Shown: positions 17,799 to 27,031, counted from the stretch's first letter. The stretch is DNA of 64,000 bases from Gammaproteobacteria bacterium (GCA_947480335.1 CANKCB010000002.1:94976-158975); one strand, 5' to 3'. Made by a program: numbers and translations. Notes: generated from the letters alone by a model not told the origin.

Positions 17799-18458
17799 AT
17801 GTCATTACGTATAGGCGACGAAGCACCGGATTTCACAGCAGACACGACTGAAGGCAAACTGAATTTTCACCAGTGGATCGGTGATGGCTGGGCCGTACTG
17901 TTTTCCCATCCGAAAGACTTTACTCCTGTCTGCACCACCGAGCTCGGCTATATGGCCGGTCTGACACAGGAATTTGCCAAACGTAATTGCAAGGTCATCG
18001 GTCTGAGTATTGATTCTGTTGAAGATCATCGCAACTGGAAAAAAGACATCGAAGAAACCCAGGGACATGCAGTGTCCTACCCGATGATTGCGGACACCGA
18101 CATGGCCGTGGCAAAACTGTATGACATGATCCATCCGAATGCGAGTGGTCCGGCCAAGGGCAGAACAGCCGCAGACAACCAGACTATACGTTCGGTCTTT
18201 GTTGTTGGTCCAGACAAAAAGATTAAATTGACCATGACCTATCCGATGACAACTGGTCGTAACTTTAATGAAGTCTTACGGGTACTGGATTCGATGCAGC
18301 TGACTGCAAAACATCAGGTGGCCACACCGGTTAACTGGAAGAATGGCGACAAGGTGATTATTGTTCCGTCAGTCAGTGATGAAAAAGCAAAGGAAAAATA
18401 TCCGCAAGGTTGGGAAACCAAGAAGCCGTATTTGCGTCTGGTGGATCAGCCTAAATAA
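17799..18458 (+). CDS. 1-Cys peroxiredoxin (Prx6 type)
   Basis: Thiol peroxidase of 219 aa that reduces hydrogen peroxide and alkyl hydroperoxides. The peroxidatic cysteine is C45 in PKDFTPVCTTELG, and the long C-terminal domain (VATPVNWKNGDKVIIVPSV) identifies the Prx6/1-Cys subfamily, which lacks the usual resolving cysteine. AAGGAGG is five bases upstream of ATG 17799. A possible promoter is TTGCAA (17688) with TAATAT (17710), 16-bp spacing. A GTGAGGR repeat array begins right after the stop, followed by a strong terminator. Confidence 0.93.
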   Translation: MSLRIGDEAPDFTADTTEGKLNFHQWIGDGWAVLFSHPKDFTPVCTTELGYMAGLTQEFAKRNCKVIGLSIDSVEDHRNWKKDIEETQGHAVSYPMIADTDMAVAKLYDMIHPNASGPAKGRTAADNQTIRSVFVVGPDKKIKLTMTYPMTTGRNFNEVLRVLDSMQLTAKHQVATPVNWKNGDKVIIVPSVSDEKAKEKYPQGWETKKPYLRLVDQPK

Positions 18459-18522
18459 GGGTGAGGTGTGAGGAGTTAGGTGTGAGGAGAGGGGTGAGGG
18501 GTGAGGGGTGAGGAGTGAGGAG
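18459..18522 (+). repeat. GTGAGGR heptamer array 1
   Basis: A purine-only run of imperfect GTGAGG(A/G/T) units with a 7-bp period, beginning at the peroxiredoxin stop codon. A related array lies at 26653-26730. It resembles the short tandem heptanucleotide repeats known from some bacterial genomes. Confidence 0.8.
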
Positions 18523-18545
18523 ACAAAACCTCTTCTTCAGATATA

Positions 18546-18582
18546 AAAAAAGGGGAGTCACTGCAAGGTGACTCCCCTTTTT
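18546..18582. terminator. Bidirectional intrinsic terminator
   Basis: AAAAAGGGGAGTCAC and GTGACTCCCCTTTTT form a perfect 15-bp stem with a short loop, with A and T tracts on both sides. It lies between the convergent peroxiredoxin and exported methyltransferase genes and can serve both. Confidence 0.9.
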
Positions 18583-18612
18583 CATTTAGTGATGTTTACA
18601 GAATTTTAAAAC

Positions 18613-18640
18613 GTACGGGCACAGCATGCTGTGCCCGTAC
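18613..18640. repeat. GCACAGC palindromic repeat, copy 1
   Basis: A perfect 28-bp palindrome with arms GTACGGGCACAGCA meeting at GCATGC. Related copies at 22008 and 59700 also lie between convergent genes. Confidence 0.85.
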
Positions 18641-18687
18641 AGAAAGTGCCGATCATGCAGGGGTATAGCTTGCCTTGTCTATGTAGG

Positions 18688-19443
18688 TTACGGTTTGCGG
18701 AATATTAATGTGAAATTATCACTGTTTCGATTGAGCGCTGGATTGGTACTGTCCAGTTTCAATTCATCGTTTGGCTGGTAGGCCAGATCAGAATAATCGA
18801 CGAACACAAAGCCCAGATCCTGAAGTTCCTTGATAACCACTACGGGATCCAGTCGACGCCAACGCTCTGCATCATAAGGCTCCATATGGCGACGGGTATG
18901 ATCTACCACACCATATATGCCGCCTGATTTAAGCGCCTTGAAAACCTGGGTGTTCAACAACTTGCGGCTTTCCGGTGAGAAATCATGGAGGTTACGAAAG
19001 GTGAGTGCCATATCAATATCAGTTACATTAAAATTGAGCGTGTCGCTGATAAGGTTAAAACCTTTTTTCTCCCCACGTTTCATTTCAAACTTGTCGTCGA
19101 GAATCTCGACCTTGGTCAGTCCCCAGCCGGCCAGTTTGTCGGCAATCGAATCGCCGCCTGCACCTTCATACAGTTTTCCTTTCTCTGCCAGCACCTGACC
19201 GAGGATCTTGGTGTAGTAACCTCCACCAGGCATGATTTCCAGTACGCGCATATCATTTTTCAGTCCGAAGAAGGACAGCGCCACGTCAGGCTTGCGATAA
19301 ACGTCGGCGGCATGATCCGCCTCTTCGCGTATCGGGGACGCCATCGCTTTTTGTACCTCTGCCTTGATATCTGCCTGTTGCGCAGATAATGCCGCCGGCA
19401 TGATGGCAATAATAAAGAGCAGTTTTAGTAATCTTTTATTCAT
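18688..19443 (-). CDS. Exported methyltransferase-fold protein 2
   Basis: A 251-aa paralog of the proteins at 16198 and 47432. The signal peptide is LLFIIAIMPAALSAQQ. Motif I reads VLEIMPGGGYYTKIL, the motif IV region is FRNLHDF, and ALKSGGIYGVVDHTRR is followed by WRRLDPVVVIKELQDLGF. AGGGTGAC precedes the ATG well. The family normally annotated this way is class I SAM-dependent methyltransferase; export would place it in the periplasm. Alone in its transcription unit, it ends at a palindromic repeat and a terminator. Confidence 0.82.
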   Translation of the reverse strand: MNKRLLKLLFIIAIMPAALSAQQADIKAEVQKAMASPIREEADHAADVYRKPDVALSFFGLKNDMRVLEIMPGGGYYTKILGQVLAEKGKLYEGAGGDSIADKLAGWGLTKVEILDDKFEMKRGEKKGFNLISDTLNFNVTDIDMALTFRNLHDFSPESRKLLNTQVFKALKSGGIYGVVDHTRRHMEPYDAERWRRLDPVVVIKELQDLGFVFVDYSDLAYQPNDELKLDSTNPALNRNSDNFTLIFRKP

Positions 19444-19990
19444 AAGTCACCCTGGGGTTAGGTTGTTACTTGATATTACAGATCATTGAAACATTTGGAA
19501 ATACAGTGGAACAATCCACGGGTGCTCGTTGCAACGATCCCTTGCGCTACAGATAGTTTTACCCTGTGATATGACGATGGTACGGATCGGACGCGGTGAG
19601 GACACATTGGCCACCAGATCAAGCAGGGTCTTAGTCCTGAATGATCTGGTGGCAGATGGTATGACCGCCTCGACCACTGGCGTTCTCAGCTTGTGTGTAC
19701 AGTTCTTACAAGCATATCGAAGGCAAAAATAGGCATGTTTCTAACTAATCAGGGAAGTATTTCACCTGTCTGGTCCGATGATATCTGCAATCTACCCTGA
19801 AAAGGACAAATAACGTGGAATTTCGAGTTATCACTGGCTTGTAAGCGCCTAATCACAGCGAATTCCGGTAAAATTATGCTGTAACTGCGCTATATATTGT
19901 TACAAACGCTACAGCTGTTTCTATATAATGCCCGGCTCCATAAGAACGACCCGTAGTTGAAACTAACCTGATAAATAGAACAACAAAACG
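19444..19990. other. Long intergenic region upstream of leuB
   Basis: A stretch of 547 bp between the divergent methyltransferase and leuB genes. Frames at 19483-19677 (minus) and 19529-19732 (plus) show no family resemblance. A perfect 11-bp inverted repeat, CCACCAGATCA (19611-19621) and TGATCTGGTGG (19642-19652), encloses a 20-base loop. A TATAAT at 19924-19929 is a plausible -10 for leuB; its -35 is poor. Confidence 0.5.
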
Positions 19991-21103
19991 ATGAAAAAAT
20001 ATAAAATTGCCATATTACCCGGTGATGGTATCGGACCTGAAATCATGCGTGAGGCCGTCAAGGTGCTCAAACTGATTGATAGCCGTAATCCGGACGTCTC
20101 CTTTGAGCTGGAAGAAGCACCGTTTGGTGCCAGCGCCTATTTTCAGCATGGACACCCTTTCCCTGAATTGACCAAGAAAGTATGTTCGAGTGCGGATGCG
20201 ATCCTGAAAGGACCGGTCGGTCTGAATTATGAGGAAACCGAGAAGATTCCGGTTGATCTCAGACCTGAACGTGGCGCGATATTGCCGTTACGCAAATGGT
20301 TGAATACCTATGCCAATTTCAGGCCAGTGTATTTGCCCAAGGCGCTGGCGCATTTTTCACCTTTAAAGCCTGAAATCATTGGTGAGGGTATCGATATCAT
20401 GATGATACGCGAGCTGGTAGGCGGGTTGTATTTTGGTGCCAAAGAAGTCGGTGTGAATGAGCGCGGTCTGCGTTATGTGAAAGAAACACTCGAATACGAT
20501 GAAGAGCAGATCAGTCGTATCCTGCACGTGGGTTTCAAAACCGCGATGGGTCGCAAGAAGGTGCTGCACAATATACACAAGAACAATGTATTGAAGTCCA
20601 GCGTGTTGTGGAATGAGGTTCTGGAAGAAGTTGCCAGGGATTATCCGCAAGTCAAAGTCGTTCATGTGCTGGTGGATGCAGCCGCCACGTTGTTGTGCCT
20701 GAATCCAGGTCAATTTGATGTGATGGTGATGGAAAACATGTTTGGCGATATCCTCAGTGATCAGGGCGGCGGTATCCTCGGTTCACTCGGGTTGATGCCA
20801 TCTGCCTGTCTGGGCGATGACAAGGCTTACTATGAGCCTTCACATGGTTCTGCTCCGGATATTGGCGGTAAAAACATTGCCAATCCGTATTCAATGATAG
20901 GTTCAGTGGCAATGATGCTGGATTTGAGTTTTGGTATGTCCCGTGAATCGAAAAACATCTGGGATGCGATGCAAAACGTATTCAGTCAGGGATATTCGAC
21001 TGCGGATCTGTCCAAACCCGGCGGCGATATCAAGATGATCAAGACCAATGAGTTTGGTGACCGTGTCGTCAGTGAGTTACAAAAAATACCATCTAATGGC
21101 TGA
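19991..21103 (+). CDS. leuB: 3-isopropylmalate dehydrogenase
   Basis: NAD-dependent oxidative decarboxylation of 3-isopropylmalate in leucine synthesis. The 370-aa protein has the family blocks ILPGDGIGPEI, LRKWLNTYANFRPV, MIRELVGGLYFG and VMENMFGDILSDQGGGILG, and ends in the usual conserved GSAPDIGGKNIANP region. The RELVGGLYFG motif favours isopropylmalate over isocitrate dehydrogenase. It lies alone on the plus strand, about 1 kb from the leuCD-leuA2 operon on the opposite strand, rather than with leuCD as in many relatives. No ribosome site of note; a TATAAT is 60 bp upstream. Confidence 0.92.
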   Translation: MKKYKIAILPGDGIGPEIMREAVKVLKLIDSRNPDVSFELEEAPFGASAYFQHGHPFPELTKKVCSSADAILKGPVGLNYEETEKIPVDLRPERGAILPLRKWLNTYANFRPVYLPKALAHFSPLKPEIIGEGIDIMMIRELVGGLYFGAKEVGVNERGLRYVKETLEYDEEQISRILHVGFKTAMGRKKVLHNIHKNNVLKSSVLWNEVLEEVARDYPQVKVVHVLVDAAATLLCLNPGQFDVMVMENMFGDILSDQGGGILGSLGLMPSACLGDDKAYYEPSHGSAPDIGGKNIANPYSMIGSVAMMLDLSFGMSRESKNIWDAMQNVFSQGYSTADLSKPGGDIKMIKTNEFGDRVVSELQKIPSNG

Positions 21104-21196
21104 TTAAACAGTCCAGGCCTGTGTGCTTAACGAAAAAATAACACACCGGCAGGTATAATTTTTTCAGAAAATATATTTTAAAAGGGATACTCGAAC

Positions 21197-22003
21197 ATGA
21201 ATTATAAAACACTGTATAGCTTGCTACTCGCGCTGACGCTATCCAACACAGTCCTTGCGCTGGATCTGGGCCTGCCTGAACTGGACAAGGAGCAGAAGGT
21301 CACGGCCGTTAATGTCGGTGGTATGGCATTTATCACAGCATGGGGTATTGCCAAATGGGATTATTTTGATCGCAAACCGCATGCACAATCGGAAGGCTTT
21401 TTCGGACAGAATACAGATGAGGGTGGTGCCGATAAAATGGGTCATTTGTGGTCGACCTATGCCTTGTCAGATGGTCTGGCCAGTTTGTATGAAGACTGGG
21501 GTTATGATCATGAACACGCCGTCATCAACGGTGCACTGTCATCCTTTGCGATGATGGGATTCATGGAACTGGGTGATTCATTCAGTCATTACGGTTTTTC
21601 CTATGAAGATATGATTATGAATACGACCGGAGCGGCCACCAGTTATCTGATGTACAAATTTCCAGAGCTGGATAAAAAGATTGATCTGCGCTGGGAATAC
21701 AAACCGGATTTCAAGGAAACGGATTTCTTTACCGACTACCAGAATTCGAAGTACCTGATAGCGTTGCAACTGGACGGGTTTGATTCACTCAACAATACAC
21801 CGTTGCAATATTTTGAACTGCAGGCCGGATACTATGTACGTGGTTTTGATAACCATGATCCGAACCGCGAACGTAATCTGTATCTGGGTATAGGTCTGGA
21901 TGTGGGCAAGATATTGACCTCGTTCGGTTGCGGCAGTTTCTGCAGCATCTTCCATTATTACCAGACTCCGTATACCTACGGCGCTGCCGAGTCGAAATTA
22001 TAA
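21197..22003 (+). CDS. DUF2279/YfiM-like exported protein
   Basis: A 268-aa protein with a signal peptide (LLLALTLSNTVLA) and the YfiM/DUF2279 pattern: AWGIAKWDYF, then EGFFGQNTDEGGADKMGHLWSTY and a hydrophobic helix over GALSSFAMMGFMELGDSF. The C-terminal third (YFELQAGYYVRGFD, LYLGIGLDVGKIL) looks like short beta-strands. Family function is unknown, but members are associated with the cell envelope. A TATAAT at 21154-21159 suggests its own promoter after leuB. It ends at the second palindromic repeat. Confidence 0.75.
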   Translation: MNYKTLYSLLLALTLSNTVLALDLGLPELDKEQKVTAVNVGGMAFITAWGIAKWDYFDRKPHAQSEGFFGQNTDEGGADKMGHLWSTYALSDGLASLYEDWGYDHEHAVINGALSSFAMMGFMELGDSFSHYGFSYEDMIMNTTGAATSYLMYKFPELDKKIDLRWEYKPDFKETDFFTDYQNSKYLIALQLDGFDSLNNTPLQYFELQAGYYVRGFDNHDPNRERNLYLGIGLDVGKILTSFGCGSFCSIFHYYQTPYTYGAAESKL

Positions 22004-22007
22004 AGGT

Positions 22008-22033
22008 AGGGGCACAGCGCACGCTGTGCCCCT
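22008..22033. repeat. GCACAGC palindromic repeat, copy 2
   Basis: AGGGGCACAGC and GCTGTGCCCCT form an 11-bp perfect stem with a GCAC loop, located between the convergent YfiM-like and leuA2 genes. Confidence 0.85.
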
Positions 22034-22042
22034 GAATTAATT

Positions 22043-23590
22043 TCAGGCCTGTGGGCCTGCTTCTCGTTCCTGCAGTTGCATATTGATCAGACGTAATGCC
22101 GCGTTGATGGCGGCAAATACCTGGTTGGCATGTACTCCACGGGTTTTCAGGCGCTTTTCGCCTACTGACCAGGTAATGATGGATTCTGTCAGTGCGCTGG
22201 TTTCACCGCCTTTGGGAATACGCACCTCATAATCTTCCAGTTTGGGCAGTTTGTAGTTATACAACTCCAGTATCCGGTTAATCGCATTCATGAATGCGTC
22301 AAAGCCACCGTTACCCGTGCCGCTAGCTTCATGTCGTTTGCCAAATACGGTTGCAACCACATTGACTCTGGATTCGCTGGTGAGATCACTGGTAATGCTG
22401 CAGTCGTTCAGCAGCACATGGTTGTAGTCCTTGCTTTCGAGTACATCGGCAATAATAAAGGGAATGTCTTCCGGGGTGATGGTCTGTTTTGAATCACCTA
22501 GCTCGACGATGCGTTTAAGCACTTTCGTCTGGTTTTCTTCACTCAGACTCAGATCCAGTGCTTCCAGGTTTTTCAGCAGGGAGGCCTTGCCACTCATTTT
22601 ACCCAGGGCATAAATACGTTGACGCTGGAACCGTTCCGGCGACAGTGTGCTTTCGTATAGTCCACCTTTCTTATCACCATCGGCATGGATACCCGCTGTC
22701 TGGGTAAACACATCCGTACCGACAATCGGCATATTGGCTGCAAGCCATTTACCTGAAAAATTCTCGACCATCTTGCTGATGTCAAAAATATGATGTTCAT
22801 TGATGGATAACTGCATACCCATCTTGTCTTTCAGTACCACGGCCACTTCTGCCAATGAGGCATTGCCGGCACGTTCGCCCAAGCAGTTAATCGTACAATG
22901 TACCGTACTTACTCCAGCCTTCACCGCCGCCATCACATTGGCGGTAGCCAGTCCATAATCATTGTGTGGATGAAAGTCGAACAGGCAGTCCGGAAAGCGG
23001 CCCACCATATCGCTGATACTGTTATACACTTCATCCGGTGACATCACGCCGAGCGTATCTGGCAACAGGAAGTGCGAAATTCCGCGACCCTGCATCGACT
23101 GCATCAGTGCATACACGTATTCGGGGTTGTCCTTGTAACCGTTTGACCAGTCTTCCAGATACATATTGACCTTGAGACCTTGCGCCTGCGCATACTCGAC
23201 CGTCTTGTGTATGTCGGCGACATGCTGTTCCAGGGTTTTATTCAGCTGCATGCGGCAATGCTTTTCACTGCCTTTGGTCAGCAGGTTCAGAGCCTTGCCG
23301 CCGGTTTGCACTATCCAGTCAACACTGCGATTGAAATCCACAAAGCCAAGCACTTCTACCCGATCCAGAAAACCCTGTTCGGCGGCCCATTGATTGATCG
23401 TGGTGACAGCCTCCATTTCACCGCGTGAAACCTTGGCGGAAGCCACCTCGATACGATCCACATTCAGCTTTTTTAACAGGGCCTTGGCAATGTTGACCTT
23501 TTCATCCGGCGTGAACGATACACCCTGCGTCTGCTCACCATCACGCAGGGTGGTATCCATCAATTGTATATGTCGTTTGCCAGTGGTCAT
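22043..23590 (-). CDS. 2-isopropylmalate / citramalate synthase, LeuA2-type
   Basis: A 515-aa acetyl-CoA-dependent synthase of the DRE-TIM metallolyase family. DTTLRDGEQTQGVSF is the signature, HPHNDYGLATAN supplies metal-binding histidines, and a C-terminal allosteric LeuA-dimer domain covers about residues 385-505. The IEVASAKVSRGE block near residue 47 places it with the LeuA2/CimA-like branch rather than classical LeuA. It could make 2-isopropylmalate (leucine) or citramalate (isoleucine). Position after leuD in the same operon (52-bp gap) favours the leucine role. No other leuA gene is in the window. Confidence 0.85.
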   Translation of the reverse strand: MTTGKRHIQLMDTTLRDGEQTQGVSFTPDEKVNIAKALLKKLNVDRIEVASAKVSRGEMEAVTTINQWAAEQGFLDRVEVLGFVDFNRSVDWIVQTGGKALNLLTKGSEKHCRMQLNKTLEQHVADIHKTVEYAQAQGLKVNMYLEDWSNGYKDNPEYVYALMQSMQGRGISHFLLPDTLGVMSPDEVYNSISDMVGRFPDCLFDFHPHNDYGLATANVMAAVKAGVSTVHCTINCLGERAGNASLAEVAVVLKDKMGMQLSINEHHIFDISKMVENFSGKWLAANMPIVGTDVFTQTAGIHADGDKKGGLYESTLSPERFQRQRIYALGKMSGKASLLKNLEALDLSLSEENQTKVLKRIVELGDSKQTITPEDIPFIIADVLESKDYNHVLLNDCSITSDLTSESRVNVVATVFGKRHEASGTGNGGFDAFMNAINRILELYNYKLPKLEDYEVRIPKGGETSALTESIITWSVGEKRLKTRGVHANQVFAAINAALRLINMQLQEREAGPQA

Positions 23591-23642
23591 TTGTAACCGG
23601 GATCAATTAGTTATCTGGTTCATTAGAACATGTTGTGGCGAT

Positions 23643-24254
23643 TTAATTCCACAACCAGGGCAATTGCTGTTTTTGCTTTTGTTCAAATGCACTGATCTTG
23701 TCAACATGCTGCAAAGAGAGAGCGATATCATCCAGTCCTTTCAACATGGTTTCCTTGCGAAAACCATCGATTTCAAACGAAATGCGCAGACCACCTGGTG
23801 TGGTGATCAGCTGTTGTTCCAGATTGCAGGTGAATTTCACGCCTTCTTTATGACGTATTTCATCCATTAACTGATCCAGTTGCGGACGGGTCACCACGAT
23901 GGGCAGTATCCCGTTCTTGAAACAGTTGTTATAGAAAATATCGGCATAACTGGTTGAGATGATCGTGTTGATGCCGTAGTCCGCAATCGCCCAGGGAGCA
24001 TGTTCGCGTGAGGAGCCACAACCGAAATTGTCTCCTGCCACCAGGATGCGTGCGCCCTTGAATGTCGCTTTGTTCAGTTCGAAATCCGGATTCGGTGACC
24101 CGTTGGCCAGATAGCGCCAGTCAAAAAACAGGTGCTTGCCAAAACCAGTACGCTGAACTTCTTTCAGAAATTGTTTTGGTACAATCTGATCCGTGTCGAC
24201 ATTACTGCGATCCATCAGTGCAGCAACGCTTTCATGTGTTACATAGGCTTCCAT
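23643..24254 (-). CDS. leuD: 3-isopropylmalate dehydratase, small subunit
   Basis: The small subunit of isopropylmalate isomerase, which with LeuC converts 2- to 3-isopropylmalate. The 203-aa protein has TDQIVPKQFLK near the N-terminus and the GDNFGCGSSREHAPWA motif that contributes substrate-binding residues. GAGAGGAACG precedes the ATG. It starts 14 bp after leuC, indicating tight cotranslation. Confidence 0.95.
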   Translation of the reverse strand: MEAYVTHESVAALMDRSNVDTDQIVPKQFLKEVQRTGFGKHLFFDWRYLANGSPNPDFELNKATFKGARILVAGDNFGCGSSREHAPWAIADYGINTIISTSYADIFYNNCFKNGILPIVVTRPQLDQLMDEIRHKEGVKFTCNLEQQLITTPGGLRISFEIDGFRKETMLKGLDDIALSLQHVDKISAFEQKQKQQLPWLWN

Positions 24255-24268
24255 AGTATTCGTTCCTC

Positions 24269-25672
24269 TCAGATTTCAAGATTGCGTATATCGACAAAAT
24301 GTCCCGCTGTTGCGGCGGCCGCGGCCATGGCCGGAGATACCAGATGGGTACGTCCACCCTTGCCCTGACGACCTTCGAAATTACGGTTCGAAGTAGAGGC
24401 ACAGCGCTGGCCATCATTTAACTGATCGCCGTTCATTGCCAGACACATTGAACAACCGGGATCGCGCCATTCCCAACCGGCATCCAGGAATATCCTGTCC
24501 AGACCTTCCTGTTCTGCCTGTTTCTTGACCAGATAAGAGCCGGGCACAACCAGTGCAGTCACATGCTTTGCGACCTTCTTGCCTTTGGTCACATGGGCCG
24601 CGGCACGCAGATCCTCAATACGACCATTAGTGCAGGAACCGAGGAACACAAACTCAACCGGGATATCGGTAATTTTGGTGCGTGGCTTCAGGCCCATATA
24701 CGAGAGCGCACTTTCACAGGCTTTGCGTTTGATATCGTCGGCAAAATCTTCGGGAGCCGGAACTTCGCCGTTCACACCGATAACCTGTTCCGGAGAGGTA
24801 CCCCAGGTAACCTGCGGGGCAATTTCGTTTGCATGGATGGTTACCACCTTGTCAAATGTGGCACCCTCATCACTGGCGATACTGTTCCAGTATTTGACTG
24901 CGGCATCCCAGTTTGCATCTTTTGGTGCGAACTCACGACCCTTGAGGAAGGCCAGTGTTTTCTCATCAGGCGCAACCAGACCGGCACGCGCGCCGCTTTC
25001 GATGGCCAGATTACATAAGGTCATACGTCCTTCCATGCTCAGCGCGCTGATAGCCGAGCCAGAGTATTCGATCACGTGACCGTTACCACCGGCTGTACCG
25101 ATATGGCCGATGATGGCGAGCGCAATGTCTTTCGCTGTGCAATAGGGTGATAGCTTGCCTTCGATCTTTACCAGCATCGATTTGGATTTGGACTGACGCA
25201 GTGTCTGCGTGGCCAGTACGTGCTCCACTTCGGAGGTGCCGATACCGAATGCGAGTGCACCAAAGGCGCCGTGTGTGGCGGTGTGGCTGTCACCACAGAC
25301 CACAGTCATGCCTGGATGCACAAAACCATGTTCGGGTACGACGATATGGATAATGCCATTGTTCGGGCTCTTCATATCGTACAGATTCAGATTATGGATA
25401 CGACAGTTCTCGATCATTACCTCGACCTGCTTGCGGGCAATCGGATCCTTGATTGGCAATTCCCGATCCTTGGTCGGTACGCAATGATCCAGCGTAGCCA
25501 TGATCGAGTGGCGTTGACGCACAGGGCGTTTGGCCAGTTGCAGTCCCTCAAATGCCTGCGGACTGGTCACTTCATGGACCAGATGACGATCTATATAGAG
25601 AATAGGGGCCTGACCGGGTGCTTCATGGACCAGATGTGCATCCCAGATCTTTTCATACATGGTTTTTTTCAT
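24269..25672 (-). CDS. leuC: 3-isopropylmalate dehydratase, large subunit
   Basis: The [4Fe-4S] aconitase-family subunit of isopropylmalate isomerase, 467 aa. Cluster-binding cysteines are seen in FLGSCTNGR and in [30 protein letters not shown] is the substrate-binding loop. It heads the leuC-leuD-leuA2 operon. The divergent LysR gene 115 bp away is the likely regulator, with an inverted repeat in the shared intergenic region. A second ATG four codons in is possible as start. Confidence 0.96.
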   Translation of the reverse strand: MKKTMYEKIWDAHLVHEAPGQAPILYIDRHLVHEVTSPQAFEGLQLAKRPVRQRHSIMATLDHCVPTKDRELPIKDPIARKQVEVMIENCRIHNLNLYDMKSPNNGIIHIVVPEHGFVHPGMTVVCGDSHTATHGAFGALAFGIGTSEVEHVLATQTLRQSKSKSMLVKIEGKLSPYCTAKDIALAIIGHIGTAGGNGHVIEYSGSAISALSMEGRMTLCNLAIESGARAGLVAPDEKTLAFLKGREFAPKDANWDAAVKYWNSIASDEGATFDKVVTIHANEIAPQVTWGTSPEQVIGVNGEVPAPEDFADDIKRKACESALSYMGLKPRTKITDIPVEFVFLGSCTNGRIEDLRAAAHVTKGKKVAKHVTALVVPGSYLVKKQAEQEGLDRIFLDAGWEWRDPGCSMCLAMNGDQLNDGQRCASTSNRNFEGRQGKGGRTHLVSPAMAAAAATAGHFVDIRNLEI

Positions 25673-25733
25673 AGCCGTTTTATCCTGATGTTGAACCAGC
25701 GAAACATTCTAGTGGTATATTAAAATAACACAA

Positions 25734-25757
25734 ATTCATATATTTCATATATTGAAT
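25734..25757. promoter_or_regulatory. Candidate LysR-type operator
   Basis: An AT-rich inverted repeat, ATTCATATAT and ATATATTGAAT around TTC, lies between the divergent leuC and lysR-type genes, 31 bp upstream of the latter. Position and symmetry fit an autoregulatory LysR binding site. Confidence 0.45.
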
Positions 25758-25787
25758 AACTAAATGGAATAGTATAGCGTATTTGTT

Positions 25788-26681
25788 ATGGATACCTATC
25801 AATTGACAGCGTTTATTGCTGTAGCAGAAACCAGTTCGTTTTCGCTGGCGGCTGAACGATTGCATCTGACGCAACCGGCTATCAGCAAACGCATTGCCGT
25901 GCTTGAGCAAACGATAGGGAACAGCCTGTTTGATCGCATCGGTAAACGGGTCAACCTGACCGAAGCCGGTCAGATCCTGTTGCCACGTGCGCAAAAAATC
26001 TTGCGTGAAATTGAAGACACACGCACCGCCTTGCGTAATCTGACCGAATCGGTGACCGGGCGGTTCACGCTGGCTTCCAGTCATCATATTGGGCTACATC
26101 GACTGCCGCCCGTATTAAAGGAATATTCAGGTCTGTATCCACGCGTGTCCATCGATATTTCCTTTCTGGATTCCGAACAGGCGTACCAACAGGTCAGTCA
26201 TGGCGAGATAGAACTGGCGGTGGTCACACTGGCACCGACAGAGGTGGACAAGATCGTCAGCCGCACCATCTGGAATGATCAATTGTGCATCATGACCTCG
26301 ACCGACCATGCATTGACACAGAAACCAAATGTCAGCCTGACCGATTTGCTTGATTATCCGGCAATACTGCCGGCAGCTAATACGTTTACGCGACAACTGG
26401 TTGAAACCATCTTCAAGGATCACCAGATTCGGCTTGAGGTGGAAATGTCGACGAACTATCTGGAAACGATCAAGATGATGGTCTCAGTCGGAATGGCCTG
26501 GAGTATCCTGCCACTGACCATGTTGGACGATACACTTACTGTATTGCCAATCGAAAATCTGAACCTGAGTCGCAAGCTGGGCTATATCCATCACCGCGAC
26601 CATACGCTGTCGAATGCCGCGCGGGCGTTTATTGAGTTAATCGAGAAGTATGGGGTGAAGAGGGTGAGGGGTGAAGCGTGA
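25788..26681 (+). CDS. LysR-family transcriptional regulator
   Basis: A 297-aa regulator with an N-terminal winged helix-turn-helix (SFSLAAERLHLTQPAISKRI) and a periplasmic-binding-protein-like effector domain. Divergent orientation from leuCD-leuA2 suggests that it senses a leucine-pathway intermediate and activates that operon, as known for comparable pairs. The last eleven codons are unusual: from 26653 the reading frame runs into a GTGAGGR repeat array, giving a C-terminus VKRVRGEA and the stop codon. The natural end of the gene was probably replaced by repeat sequence without loss of the regulator. Confidence 0.88.
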   Translation: MDTYQLTAFIAVAETSSFSLAAERLHLTQPAISKRIAVLEQTIGNSLFDRIGKRVNLTEAGQILLPRAQKILREIEDTRTALRNLTESVTGRFTLASSHHIGLHRLPPVLKEYSGLYPRVSIDISFLDSEQAYQQVSHGEIELAVVTLAPTEVDKIVSRTIWNDQLCIMTSTDHALTQKPNVSLTDLLDYPAILPAANTFTRQLVETIFKDHQIRLEVEMSTNYLETIKMMVSVGMAWSILPLTMLDDTLTVLPIENLNLSRKLGYIHHRDHTLSNAARAFIELIEKYGVKRVRGEA

Positions 26682-26730
26682 GGAGTGAGGGGGAGGAGTG
26701 AGGGGTGAAGCGTGAGGAGTGGGGGGGAGA
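26653..26730 (+). repeat. GTGAGGR heptamer array 2
   Basis: A purine-rich tract of GTGARG(G/C) units related to the array at 18459. It starts inside the LysR gene and includes two copies of GTGAAGCGTGAGGAGTG about 38 bp apart. It lies between convergent gene ends, as array 1 does. Confidence 0.8.
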
Positions 26731-26764
26731 ACACTCCAGTTTCCTCTCACATGGAAGCTGCAAG

Positions 26765-27031
26765 TTAAAAACGCCGTGATTTCTTCAATGCGGGGTTGTT
26801 CTTATCCAGTTCTGCCTGAACCTGCTCGCGTGACATTTTGTAAACAATTTCCCGACCCATCACTGTACCGGCATAGGCGGCACCACTGCGGGTAGGTACC
26901 ATTACACATTGCACACTGTGCACACCCTTGCCGATGACTACCTCAATCCGTTCTGCCCGTTTTTGCAGGACGACTACCTGCATGGTTTGACCGCTTTCGG
27001 TCACTTCAACACTAATCAGCTCATTGCTCAT
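26765..27031 (-). CDS. Small hypothetical protein
   Basis: An 88-residue protein with a beta-rich first half (ELISVEVTESGQTMQVVVLQKR) and a basic C-terminus (KKSRRF). A good AGGGAAC site eight bases before the ATG supports expression. I do not recognise the family. It lacks a signal peptide or membrane segment. Confidence 0.55.
   Translation of the reverse strand: MSNELISVEVTESGQTMQVVVLQKRAERIEVVIGKGVHSVQCVMVPTRSGAAYAGTVMGREIVYKMSREQVQAELDKNNPALKKSRRF

Noticed and set aside
18459-18522. Possible CRISPR array
   Set aside because: Units are 7 bp with no spacers, and no cas genes are present.
18613-18640. Inverted repeats of an insertion sequence
   Set aside because: Each copy is a single palindrome with no transposase or target duplication.
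19529-19732. Small genes in the leuB upstream region
   Set aside because: Both strand frames there are short, lack ribosome sites, and resemble nothing I recognise.
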